A DNA stretch of 64,000 nt from Saccharum officinarum (lineage: Eukaryota > Streptophyta > Magnoliopsida > Poales > Poaceae), in NCBI GenBank assembly GCA_020631735.1, contig CM036223.1, forward strand, positions 9,462,191 through 9,526,190, in the 5' to 3' direction. This document shows positions 12,209 to 24,100 of this stretch, in pieces (within the stretch, counting starts at the first letter, position 1; each line of letters starts with the position of its first letter). The position numbers and the translations under genes are program-made. The notes below the pieces were generated by a model. That model was not told the origin of the DNA. It searched no databases and saw only the letters and a list, made by a program, of their open reading frames with translations.

Positions 12209-13699
12209 CTATTTCTGCACTTTCACATCAACTCTGATCTTATCTCCCTTTGGTGTTGTCAGTACTACTGATTTACCTTTGCACTGAATCTCTGCTTGTT
12301 GTTGCATCATCCAATCCATTCCCAAGATAAGATCGATCCCAGCTGTTCTCAAAACTATAGGACTCACCTTAAACTCTACCCCCCTTAGAATGAGACTAAT
12401 CGGGAGACAACGATAAGATGCTGGCATACTTCCACCAGGTGAGTTTACTAATATAGGATTCTTCATGGCACACAAATGAATTCTATGTATTCTAACAAAT
12501 GATTGTGATATGAAAGAATGTGATGCTCCAGAATCAAAAAGAACAGTGGCGGGAGTGGAATGGACATCGAACGTACCAAGCATAACTTCTGGTTCCTCCA
12601 CTGTGGTTTCCTGGGACAAGTGGTTCACCCTTCCAGTATTAGATGCAGGCTTCTGGTGACTACCCTGCCTCTGTGAAGTCTGCTGATTGATCTTCTCAGG
12701 GCAGTTGTAGGACAAGTGACCTTCTTTTCCACATCGGAAACACTTGTTGGGGGTATTGGGAGCACTGGTCTTCATGGGAGTATTATTGGAGGGACCCTGG
12801 CGCTGAGGTTGATTCCCATTCTGCTGCGGAGGGCGTTGGTTACCATTCTGCGGCTGGAATAGGGGACGTTACGGAAACTGATTGCGGAAAGGGACCTGTC
12901 CACGATTCCACTGACCAGAAGGAGGCCTCTGTTGATTAACCTGCTAGAAACCAGTACGGGGACGAGTGTTACTACCAGAAGTTTGTCCCTAAAGCCTTTT
13001 CCTCTTGGCATCCATCTCCTTGCGCTTGTTGTCCACCACGATAGCGCGGTTCACAAGCGTCTGAAAATTGGGATAGGTATTAGACATCAGCTGCAGTTGT
13101 AATCCATCATACAATCCCTTCAAAAAACGGCGTTGCTTATCATTGTCATTGGCCACCTCATGTGGTGCATATCGTGACAACTGGGCAAACTTGTCACGAT
13201 ACTCAGCTACAGACAATGACCCCTGGGTCAAATTCCGGAATTCCTCTGCCTTCAGTTCTATTATTCCTTCTGGTATATGATAAGCTCTGAAGTTCTCTCT
13301 AAACTCCTGCCAAGTGACTGCAGGAGCATTGGCGGGACGACCATACTCATATGATTCCCACCAGTCCTGAGCTTCTCCCTGGAGTTGTCCAGAAGCAAAC
13401 AACACCTTCTGACGGTCATCACATTGAGCAATGTTGAGTTGCTTTTCCACGGCACGGAGCCAATCATCCGCTTCCAATGGATTAGCGGCATGCGTGAACA
13501 CCGGGGGATGACCCTTCAAAAACTCACCACGCTTATCACGTGGTGGTACTCCAGCAACTAGATGATTATGTTGGTTCTGCACCAATTGTTGCATGAGTTG
13601 TGTCTGCACTGCCAGAAGTTGCTCAATAGTTGGTGGCGGTGGTGGTGGTGGATTCGGGGGAACACCTCCACGACCCCTGCCTCTTCCTCTTCCGGCCAT
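12209..13699 (-). pseudogene. gag-pro: Element A gag-protease ORF with three in-frame stops
   Basis: Gag forms the particle that packages element RNA; the protease cuts the polyprotein. I chose ATG 13699 because it opens M-A-G-R-G-R-G-R followed by a Pro-rich stretch; an in-frame ATG lies upstream at 13801. The capsid-like part follows, including the W-x-x-F-R-E-N-F motif common in plant Gypsy Gag. In-frame stops occur at 12989-12991, 12944-12946 and 12869-12871. The same frame then reopens with a CCHC zinc knuckle (12742-12701, C-x2-C-x4-H-x4-C) and an aspartic protease with D-S-G-A-S at about 12535. The frame ends at 12209, where the reverse transcriptase should follow but the sequence jumps to RNase H. 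Confidence 0.9.
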
Positions 13700-13801
13700 C
13701 TGACATCCATAAGAATGCAAACTTTGAGATTTCCATGTTATCAACCACTTATAAGATAAAGAATGATATCTGAAAGTTTTCTGAGCGAATATCAATGTCA
13801 T

Positions 13802-14517
13802 CAGTTCGGTAAATCAATCATATCTCGAACTACAGAAGTCCAATAGAGGAGTTCTTTATATGGTTGGAAAGCTTATGAAGTTCCCCACAACTTCTATTTA
13901 GACCATAATACCAGATTCTGTCGTTAAGTTAATGAAAACTAAGGCGCAACAGAAACTGTTCTAGATTCCAGACTGTGCAGAAACTTTAACTTGTAACAGT
14001 TATATCTCTCGAACCAGATCAGATAAAAAGGTGATTCCAGTGGCCTTTGAAAGGTGCTTAAGCCTAGTTTCTCTCATAAAAATTTCATAAATGTTGCACG
14101 AACCGTTTTTGAACCATATCAGAAATATTGCAGACTGCTCCAGAAAACAGCAAGGACAGAAACAAGACAATACCAAACCTAACTATTATTCCCTTGACTA
14201 ATAGTCTGTTATTCTTAAAAATGGAACTTGTAGACATGCCTACAAGCCCCAGCACTCATAACAAAAATCCAACTCACACATAAACATAATGATAAAGCAA
14301 CTATCACACCAAAGTTCAAACCACACGACAGACTCGAAGACTCAACTGATGTTACTAAGAACGTTCTTATTACATAAAGGACTCCTATTTTCTACTGGGG
14401 TGGCTCATGCTCTAATGTCTCATAAATCTTTGCCATGCCTTGGTTTGCTCGGAGTTCATCAATCATTGCTTGGCACCTCTTGATGGTCTTCCCTTGTGCC
14501 TTCACCATCTCCTCTAA
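13802..14517 (-). other. Element A spacer between upstream ORF and gag
   Basis: About 700 bp without a supported reading frame on the element's strand. It is AT-rich, and phrases about clamped A/T runs and short pyrimidine stretches resemble the AT-rich part of element F's LTR. Small ORFs here look incidental. Confidence 0.5.
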
Positions 14518-15251
14518 CTACAGCTTCCTCTCCATCATGTCATAGACAAAGTTCACCATCACCCGAGGAAGTGGTTCCAACTGCACTGGATCCATCATGG
14601 CCCATCCAAGGTCGGGGTGTGCACGAGGGAGGTAGCGGTGGATATCATGCTTCATGCTGTCAAAGCGAAGGTAGCGAAGGCCCATACACGCTTCAAAAGC
14701 AGCATCTTCAATACTATCCTCCATGGTAGCTCGACGACCCATGTGAGCATACATCCTGTCCAGCTGGTATGCTCCTTTTTCTTCATCCTTAGGAAAAATG
14801 CTCGCTCTTGCCTTCCAGTAAGTGTCCTCCAGCGGATGGGTGTACTCCCAACAGACATACTCCACAGCTGGGTGCCAATCAGCGAAGTAGGCAGAGAGCA
14901 TTCCCACAAGTCGATGGTGAGAAACAGCATTTCCTCCTGTCTTGTGGTAGATCTTCACAGTCCAACCCATTGGAGGGGGTGGCACATCCTCAGCAGCTGC
15001 ACCAGGTGGGGGAGACAGGGGTTGCTCTCCTCCATTGGCTTCCTTCTCTTCATCATCTTCAATCTCGATGATCTCAGGGTCTTCTTCAGGCTCGGGTTCT
15101 TCCTGAGAAGGTGCTGGCACTTGGATTGGTACTTCAGGGGTCTGCTCATTCTCCTGGGGTACTTCCTCTTGTGGCTCTTCAGGTGAAATCAAAGCACAAG
15201 GTGGTAGTGTCCTCCAGTGGTGATGCGGGCAGTCTTGCGGCCACGAACCAT
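14518..15251 (-). pseudogene. Element A upstream ORF (orf0-like), frameshifted
   Basis: This ORF lies between the 5' LTR and gag on the element's coding strand. The long open part (15192-14518, 224 codons) starts with an acidic, Pro/Glu-rich stretch (residues 1-65) and continues as a more globular region rich in aromatic residues (about 77-224). A likely true start is ATG at 15251, whose frame reads M-V-R-G-R-K-T-A-R-I-T-T-G-G and then shifts out of the main frame near 15207-15215, so this copy appears broken. The first residues resemble the histone H3 tail. The function of such upstream ORFs is not known to me. The long plus-strand ORF over the same bases is treated as its shadow because position and strand fit the element. 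Confidence 0.6.
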
Positions 15252-15426
15252 CTACAGAGTTTTTTAGATGTAATTAGAATAGAGGCAAAATTTTATAATA
15301 GAATGAGACATAAGAAGCATAAAAATTTATCAAATAACAATAGCAAGATAATGAGCATAAAAATAGTGAAAAGATGACACTAAATCGACCATTTCTATCT
15401 AGGCTTGCGTCCTACAGTCAACAATA
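15252..15426 (-). other. Element A untranslated leader
   Basis: A short AT-rich non-coding stretch between the primer-binding site and the upstream ORF. I see no further signal in it. Confidence 0.5.
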
Positions 15427-15438
15427 GCTTTGATACCA
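15427..15438 (-). promoter_or_regulatory. Element A primer-binding site (tRNA-iMet type)
   Basis: The minus strand reads TGGTATCAAAGC three bases after the 5' LTR. It matches the usual plant initiator-Met primer site TGGTATCAGAGC with one mismatch, and its position fixes the orientation of the element. Confidence 0.85.
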
Positions 15439-15441
15439 ATT

Positions 15442-18165
15442 TGTCACACCCATTTATCGACCAAATGGAATGCATACCCTTATGTGTGCCCAGAGATCAA
15501 TCACACATAAGTTAACAAATTATAAAAGATGTATCATCACAAATGTTATTACATCACGATTAATAACACATAGTCTTTACAATAATATAGCGGAAGTAAA
15601 ATATAAAAACTCTCGTGGTAGCTCCAATCACAGGCACATTGACTGGTTGACAGCAAGTCTAGTAATCTTCCGGAAAGTAGAAGTAGTCACTACTTGCACC
15701 ATCTGTTACCCATCCAGGATTTTTATCCAAGTAAGAAAAATAAACAAGCGTAAGTACATCTCGTACTCAACAAGTGTAACATGGGGTTCATGAGGCTCAA
15801 AGGCATAACATAGGTTTATCAGCATGTAGCTTTTATATAGCATTAATTCAGTATATCAATGATATCAAAGTGTCTCAATATAATCAATAAACATATGATC
15901 CATGTGAAATGATTAACGAATAGCAAAAACATATTCATTATTAATGATCCACTATTCCATAAGGGTCCAAGGCCACTCGTGACCGTGAGCACGGCTGTTA
16001 TAACAGTTTTACACTCTGCAGAGGTTGTACACTTTCACTGTGAGTCGTGATTTACCCTTTCGCCCGAGGTAGCTAATCTCTTGACCCACTTCCAAGGAAG
16101 GTCGGTAGGGTTCACTATGAAGTCTTTCGAAGGTTCGTCTAACAAGTTAGGGCCATTAGATTTCACTCGGCAAACAGATGTAGAGCCCCCCTTCCTGATG
16201 GCACAATAACACGCAGCCTATACACATGAGGACAGAGGCCGCACTATACCCGATTCGTCAAGCCATTCTTACGCCATAAAGGAATACCTCTAACAAGCTA
16301 GAAAAGGTCCTTCTATATGACTAAAGCCAGAGCCATTTTAGCCCTCACAGTTGTACTGTAAATCCTAGATTTTCGCTTATAGATGAGTCCTTATGGAGAG
16401 TAACAAGAGCACCAAAGTAACCCCATGCTCTAGTACCCTTAAACAGTAATAAAATCATCTTTTAATGTTTATTGCATATTCCATTAGTCAAATTACATGA
16501 TCATAGTTCATGTTGAGCACTAGCAATACTAATCCATGCAGTATAATAGGTATCAAGGAATAAGATCAATACTAAGTCATCCTTATCAAGGAATATATGC
16601 ATAATGATATTATTTGCTTAATATGAATAGGACAACAAGGATAATCCCATGCTATACTTGCCTTGCTCAAACTGGTCCTGGTGATCTTGTTCGTAGTAAA
16701 ACTCTTGATCTCCAACGAATTGCTCACCGTCTATACTCGATCAACAATAGCAACAACATTCATCCAGAGGCAATCATGCATAGACAAACAAGACTATAAT
16801 TAGAACAATACACCAACAGTAAGAAAATAAGATAAAAAGTCTTTAAAACGAATCTACAACTCGCTAGGATCACACAGACGCGAAGATCACGAAAATCGGA
16901 GCTAAAACGACAAAGTTATGAATTTCCAAAGATTTCCTATAGAAAAATAAATACTTTAATTAAAAACTCGAAAATAAATTAATCCAAACCTACTGTACAG
17001 TTGTATAGTTACATAGAGCTCGCAAATATGAATCTAACGCAATTTGAATGGACCAAATCGGAGTTAAAACGAAGATTCTACGACTAAAACAAATTAAATG
17101 GCAAAACTGTAAATATCAGAAAGCGTATTTTTCTTTTCCGAAACGAATTACGTTTTCATTTAATCAAAACGTATTTTCTGGTTTACGCTTTGGACCGCGG
17201 GTTCGATAACACAAAAGTTTAGGGTCTCTTTTACAAAAGTTCATGCGAACCGGTATCATTAAATAAGATCCGTCCGATTCAAAACGGACGGCCGAGATCG
17301 GATCGGGGAGAGAGAAAGAGAGCGGCCGGCGCACTCTGGCCAACTTTCGGCCGCCGGCGAGCCCCCACGGCGGCGCCATCACCGGAAAACATCAAAACAC
17401 TGCTCTGGCCACCAAACGGAGAAGGGAAAACACCGGAAGGTCGAGAAACTCACAGCGAACTCACCCCGCGCGACGATAGGGCCGGGGGATGATCGGAAGA
17501 CGGCGGCTAGCTCGCGGTGGCGGGTATGGCGGCGGTGGCGCGTGCGGTGGCTTGAAGAGACGACCAAAGCGGCTCAAAAGAGATGGGATGGATGCGAAAT
17601 AGCACGGGGGTTCTGTTTTATAGTCTGTAGATGCGAGAAAACAAGGAAGGGGTGAAGATTCGCGGCGGATTCGGATCACCGAATCGGTGAAGAAGGGGAA
17701 GGCGGTGTTCGACCGGAGGAAGAAGAAAGGAAGGTAAAGACAGTCGCTGACAGGCGGGACCCACATGTCGGCGACTCAGAAGAAAAACGGGCGGCGGCTG
17801 GCTTAGCAGGCCGCGTGCGCTGGCTTGGGCTCGGCCTAGGAGAACCGAAGGCGGGCGCGGAAAAAGGCGGGCTACGGCTGAGTTGGGCCGAAACCGAGAT
17901 GAGCTGATTTTCCTTTTTTTTTTTCTTTTTCTAACTTTTCAAGGCCATTTTTCAAAAGATTTTCAAATCCAATTTGAATTTGACTAAAACCACTCAACAC
18001 AAAATTTCAAATGCAGCAGCATGAATGCTCAATCATGTTTCTACCCTTATATTTGATTTTTAAATTTATAAAAATTATTATCATTCTAAGTTTGCATGCT
18101 CACAAAAATATACAAAAATCATATTTCTCCTATTTTTCTTCTTTTCAAAATTTTAGGGTGTTACA
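15442..18165 (-). repeat. Element A 5' LTR (right, 2,724 bp)
   Basis: On the minus strand the LTR starts TGTAACACCC and ends GGGTGTGACA. It lies upstream of gag and beside the primer-binding site, so it is the 5' LTR. A GC-rich block (about 17280-17880) contains a TATA box at 17616-17622. A roughly 290-bp core (15969-16258) is shared with the LTRs of element B. Small ORFs in the GC-rich part differ between the two LTRs and are not called as genes. Confidence 0.95.
17616..17622 (-). promoter_or_regulatory. Candidate TATA box of element A 5' LTR
   Basis: The minus strand reads CTATAAAACGGAA here, a good plant TATA match, within a GC-rich block. It lies about 540 bp into the LTR in transcript direction, a plausible U3 promoter position. 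Confidence 0.55.
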
Positions 18166-18170
18166 GGAGT
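18166..18170. repeat. Target-site duplication of element A, right copy (GGAGT)
   Basis: The second copy of the 5-bp target duplication follows the LTR end GTGTTACA. Five bases is the usual length for plant Gypsy and Copia insertions. Confidence 0.95.
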
Positions 18171-21100
18171 ATTCCTAACTCTCAATCTGGCATACTTTGC
18201 ATGGGTAGCTGGGGGTCACCTTTGGTACAACTCAGGAACCAACTTTGCGGGTTCAGTCAACGCTAGCACTCTCAGGGATTACCCTTCTGCTAGGACGGTC
18301 AGAACTTTTAAATCACCTGCCCTTGGACTCACGCTTGCGGCTCCCTTCTGAGGTGAGTTGAGCTTCTCAGATTCGCGGTCAAGCACTCGGGCCTGGCTAG
18401 CTAAGAGAGAGGCATGCGTTCAACATGACAAGGAAAGACTCCAAGAATCGTTCTTTAAGCGACACAGACAGAGTCACTGCAAGCCTATAGCCTTACAAGC
18501 CCCGCACGATCTTCATTTAAATTATACCAAGTTCTTTTCCACGATAGCAAATATAGCCAACCGCTCCACATGTATAATCCTATAGCTCGCAGGTGATAGA
18601 AAATCACCTGACTTCTATCGCTTAAAGCAGGGCTAAGCATATACTCGAGCCTGAGCTACATAGTATCCATGGTAATAATATCTAGACAATGATTGGATAT
18701 CAATGCTGCAAGTGTTTTCATCCAACACATATAACTTAATGCAATAATAGGTATAACATAGTACTTAATTGTATTTCAGAAATTAGGAGGCTTATAATGC
18801 TCTGGGGCTTGCCTTTCATGAAATTGCAAGGGACAACGTCGGGGCAGTCAATGAAGACCTCATCCGGCATGACTTACCCATCAAAAACCAAAAATAAAAG
18901 ACACGAAAGATCATGCAAGGCTGATATAAAGTGGAGCTAGTTTGACATATTTTGCATAACAGCTTGCATAGATTAAGTAACCATCTAGAGCTTAGCATCA
19001 AGTTAATAAACATTAACCTATCATCTATGTTAGCACCTGTACTAGAGCACTCACTTTATTAGAAGCAAACAATATTAACCATTGCGGGTATAATAAGGCC
19101 ATCATCTTATCATCATTCCTGAACCATCATATTATTTAATGAATCTACTTTGGAGATAAGCCCGTCAAGTTCTCACTAACCGGTGAGAGAGGGAGACTCG
19201 AATCGAATTACAACTCAACTGAGGGAGTATTCCTAACTCTCAATCTGGCATACTTTGCATGGGTAGCCGAGGGTCACCTTTGGTACAACTCAGGAACCAA
19301 CTTCGTGGGTTCAGTCAACGCCAGCACTCTCAGAGATTACCCTTCTGCTAGGATGGTCAGAACTTTTAAATCACCTGCCCTTAGACTCACGCCTGCGGCT
19401 CCCTTCCGAGGTGAGTTGAGCTTCTCAGATTCGCGGTCAAGCACTCGGGCCTGGCCAGCTAAGAGAGAGGCATGCGTTCAACATGACAAGGAAAGACTCC
19501 AAGAATCGGTCCTTAAGCGACACAGACAGAGTCACTGCAATCCTATAGCCTTACAAGCCCCGCACGATCTTCATTTAAATTATACCAAGTTATTTTCCAT
19601 GATAGCAAATATAGCCAACCGTTCTACATGTATAATCCTATAGCTCGCAGGTGATAGAAATCACCTGACTTCTACCGCTTAAAGCAGGGCTAAGCATATA
19701 CTCGAGCCTGAGCTACATAGTATCCATGGTAATAATATCTAGACAATGATTGGATATCAATGCAGCAAATGTTTTCATCCAACACATATAACTTAATGCA
19801 ATAATAGGTATAACATTGTACTTAATTGTATTTCAGAAATTAGGAGGCTTATAATGCTCCGGGGCTTGCCTTTCATGAAATTGCAAGGGACGTCGTCGGG
19901 GCAGTCAATGAAGACCTCATCCGGCACGACTTACCCATCAAAAACCAAAAATAAAAGACACGAAGGATCATGCAAGGCTGATATAAAGTGGAGCTAGTTT
20001 GACATATTTTGCATAACAGCTTGCATAGATTAAGTAACCATCTAGAGCTTAGCATCAAGTTAATAATCATTAACCTATCATCTATTTTAGCACCTGTACT
20101 AGAGCACTCACTTTATTAGGAGCAAACAATATTAACCATAGCAGGTATAATAAGGCCATCATCTTATCATCATTCCTGAACCATCATATTATTTAATGAA
20201 TCTACTTTGGAGATAAGCCCGTCAAGTTCTCACTAACCGGTGAGAGAGGGCGACTCGAATCAAATTACAACTCAGCTGAGGGAGTATTCCTAACTCTCAA
20301 TCTGGCATACTTTGCAAGGATAGCTGTGGGTCACCTTTGGTACAACTCATGAACCAACTTCGTGGGTTCGGTCAACGCAAGCACTCTCAGGGATTACCCT
20401 TCTGTCAGGACGATCAGAACTTTTAAATCACCTGCCCTTGGACTCACGCCTGTGGCTCCCTTCCAAGGTGCACTTTATACTTGCCAGAGCCTGGCCTGAG
20501 TTGAGCTTCTCAGATTCGCGGTCAAGCACTCGGGCCCGGCCAGTTAAGAGAGAGGCATGCGTTCAACATGACAAGGAAAGACTCCAAGAATCGGTCCTTA
20601 AGCGACATAGACAGAGTCACTGTAAGCCTATAGCCTTACAAGCCCCTGCCCGGTCTTCATTTAAATTATACCATGTTCTTTTCCACGATAGCAAATATAG
20701 CCAACCGTTCCACATGTATAATCCTATTGCTCGCAGGTGATAGGAAATCACCCGAGTTCTACCGCTTAAAGCAGGGCTAAGCATATACTCGAGCCTGAGC
20801 TACATAGGATCCATGGTAATAATATCTAGACAATGATTGGATATCAATGCAGCAAATGTTTTCATCCAACACATATAACTTAATGCAATAATAGGTATAA
20901 CATAGTACTTAATTGTATTTCAGAAATTAGGAGGCTTATAATGCTCCGGGGCTTGCCTTTCATGAAATTGCAAGGGACGTCGTCGGGGCAGTCAATGAAG
21001 ACCTCATCCGGCACGACTTACCCGTCAAAAACCAAAAATAAAAGACACGAAGGATCATGCAAGGCTGATATAAAGTGGAGCTAGTTTGACATATTTTGCA

Positions 21101-24100
21101 TAACAGCTTGCATAGATTAAGTAACCATCTAGAGCTTAGCATCAAGTTAATAATCATTAACCTATCATCTATGTTAGCACCTGTACTAGAGCACTCACTT
21201 TATTAGGAGCAAACAATATTAACCATAGCAGGTATAATAAGGCCATCATCTTATCATCATTCCTGAACCATCATATTATTTAATGAATCTACTTTGGAGA
21301 TAAGCCCATCAAGTTCTCACTAACCGGTGAGAGAGGGCGACTCGAATCAAATTACAACTCAGCTGAGGGAGTATTCCTAACTCTCAATCTGGCATACTTT
21401 GCAAGGATAGCCGTGGGTCACCTTTGGTACAACTCAGGAACCAACTTCACGGGTTCGATCAATGCCAGCACTCTCAAGGATTACCCTCTTGCCAGGACGA
21501 TCAGAACTTTTAAATCACCTGCTCTTGGACTCACGCCTGCGGCTCCCTTCCGAGGTGCACTTTATACTTGCCGGAGCCTGGCCTGAGTTGAGCTTCTCAG
21601 ATTCGCGGTCAAGCACTCAGGCCCAGCCAGCTAAGAGAGAGGCATGCATTCAACATGACAAGGAAAGACTCCAAGAATCGGTCCTTAAGCGACACGGACA
21701 GAGTCACTGTAAGCCTATAGCCTTACAAGCCCCCGCCCGGTCTTCATTTAAATTATACCAGGTTATTTTCCATGATAGCAAATATAGCCAACTGTTCCAC
21801 ATGTATAATCCTATAGCTCGCAGGTGATAGGAAATCACCCGACTTCTACCGCTTAAAGCAGGGCTAAGCATATACTCGAGCCTGAGCTACATAGGATCCA
21901 TGGTAATAATATCTAGACAATGATTGGATATCAATGCAGCAAATGTTTTCATCCAACACATATAACTTAATGCAATAATAGGTATAACATAGTACTTAAT
22001 TGTATTTCAGAAATTAGGAGGCTTATAATGCTCCGGGGCTTGCCTTTCATGAAATTGCAAGGGACATCGTCGGGGCAGTCAATGAAGACCTCATCCGGCA
22101 TGACTTACCCGTCAAAAACCAAAAATAAAAGACACGAAGGATCATGCAAGGCTGATATAAAGTGGAGCTAGTTTGACATATTTTGCATAACAGCTTGCAT
22201 AGATTAAGTAACCATCTAGAGCTTAGCATCAAGTTAATAATCATTAACCTATCATCTATGTTAGCACCTGTACTAGAGCACTCACTTTATTAGGAGCAAA
22301 CAATATTAACCATAACAGGTATAATAAGGCCATCATCTTATCATCATTCCTGAACCATCATATTATTTAATGAATCTACTTTGGAGATAAGCCCGTCAAG
22401 TTCTCACTAACCGGTGAGAGAGGGCGACTCGAATCGAATTACAACTCAGCTGAGGGAGTATTCCTAACTCTCAATCTGGCATACTTTGCAAGGATAGCCG
22501 TGGGTCACCTTTGGTACAACTCAGGAACCAACTTCACGGGTTTGGTCAATGTCAGCACTGTCAGGGATTACCCATCTGCCAGGACGATCAGAACTTTTAA
22601 ATCACCTGCCCTTGGACTCACGCCTGTGGCTCCCTTCCGAGGTGCACTTTATACTAGCCGGAGCCTAGCCTGAGTTGAGCTTCTCAGATTCATGGTCAAG
22701 CACTCAGGCCCGGCCAGCTAAGAGAGAGGCATGCGTTCAACATGACAAGGAAAGACTCCAAGAATCGGTCCTTAAGCGACACAGACAGAGTCACTGTAAG
22801 CCTATAGCCTTACAAGCCCCCGCCTGGTCTTCATTTAAATTATACCAGGTTCTTTTCCACGATAGCAAATATAGCCAACCATTCCACATGTATAATCCTA
22901 TAGCTCGCAGGTGATAGGAAATCACCCGACTTCTACCGCTTAAAGCAGGGCTAAGCATATACTCGAGCCTGAGCTACATAGGATCCATGGTAATAATATC
23001 TAGACAATGATTCGATATCAATGTAGCAAATGTTTTCATCCAACACATATAACTTAATGCAATAATAGGTATAACATAGTAATTAATTGTATTTCAGAAA
23101 TTAGGAGGCTTATAATGCTCCGGGGCTTGCCTTTCATAAAATTGCAAGGGACGTCATCGGGGCAGTCAATGAAGACCTCATCCGGCACGACTTACCCATC
23201 AAAAACCAAAAATAAAAGACACGAAGGATCATGCAAGGCTGATATAAAGAGGAGCTAGTTTGACATATTTTGCATAACAGCTTGCATAGATTAAGTAACC
23301 ATCTAGAGCTTAGCATCAAGTTAATAATCATTAACCTATCATCTATGTTAGCACCTGTACTAGAGCACTCACTTTATTAGGAGCAAACAATATTAACCAT
23401 AGCAGGTATAATAAGGCCATCATCTTATCATCATTCCTAAACCATCATATTATTTAATGAATCTACTTTGGAGATAAGCCCGTCAAGTTCTCACTAACCG
23501 GTGAGAGAGGCCGACTCGAATCGAATTACAACTCAGCTAAGGGAGTATTCCTAACTCTCAATCTGGCATACTTCGCAAGGACAGCCGTGGGTCACCTTTG
23601 GTACAACTCAGGAACCAACTTCACGGGTTCAGTCAACGCCAGCACTCTCAGGGATTACCCTTCTACCAGGACGATCAGAACTTTTAAATCACCTTCCCTT
23701 GGACTCACGCTTGCGGCTCCCTTCCGAGGTGCACTTTATACTTGCCAAAGCCTGGCCTGAGTTGAGCTTCTCAGATTCACGGTCAAGCACTCGGGCCCGG
23801 CCAGCTAAGAGAGAGGCATGCGTTAAACATGACAAGGAAAGACTCCAAGAATCGGTCCTTAAGCGACACAGACAGAGTCACTGTAAGCCTATAGCCTTAC
23901 AAGCCCCGCCCGGTCTTCATTTAAATTATACCAGGTTCTTTTCCACGATAGCAAATATGGCCAACCGTTCCACATGTATAATCCTATAGCTCGCAGGTGA
24001 TAGGAAATCACCCGACTTCTACCGCTTAAAGCAGGGCTAAGCATATACTCAAGCCTGAGCTACATAGGATCCATGGTAATAATATCTAGACAATGATTGG

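Larger units (their letters stand above)
7714..18165 (-). mobile_element. Element A: Ty3/Gypsy chromovirus (Tekay/Del-like), minus strand, RT-deleted
   Basis: The 10.45-kb element has two near-identical LTRs, a 5-bp target duplication, a primer-binding site beside the right LTR and a polypurine tract beside the left LTR, so transcription runs right to left. In transcript order it holds an upstream extra ORF, gag with a CCHC knuckle and protease, an RNase H stub, and integrase ending in a chromodomain. Reverse transcriptase is missing between protease and RNase H. An ORF before gag is, to my knowledge, reported for rice relatives such as RIRE3/RIRE8. I counted roughly 30 differences between the LTRs (about 1%), so insertion is recent. 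The element cannot move on its own proteins. Confidence 0.93.

Noticed and set aside
14617..15186. 189-aa plus-strand ORF opposite the upstream ORF
   Set aside because: It is antisense to the element; the minus-strand ORF fits strand, position and composition.
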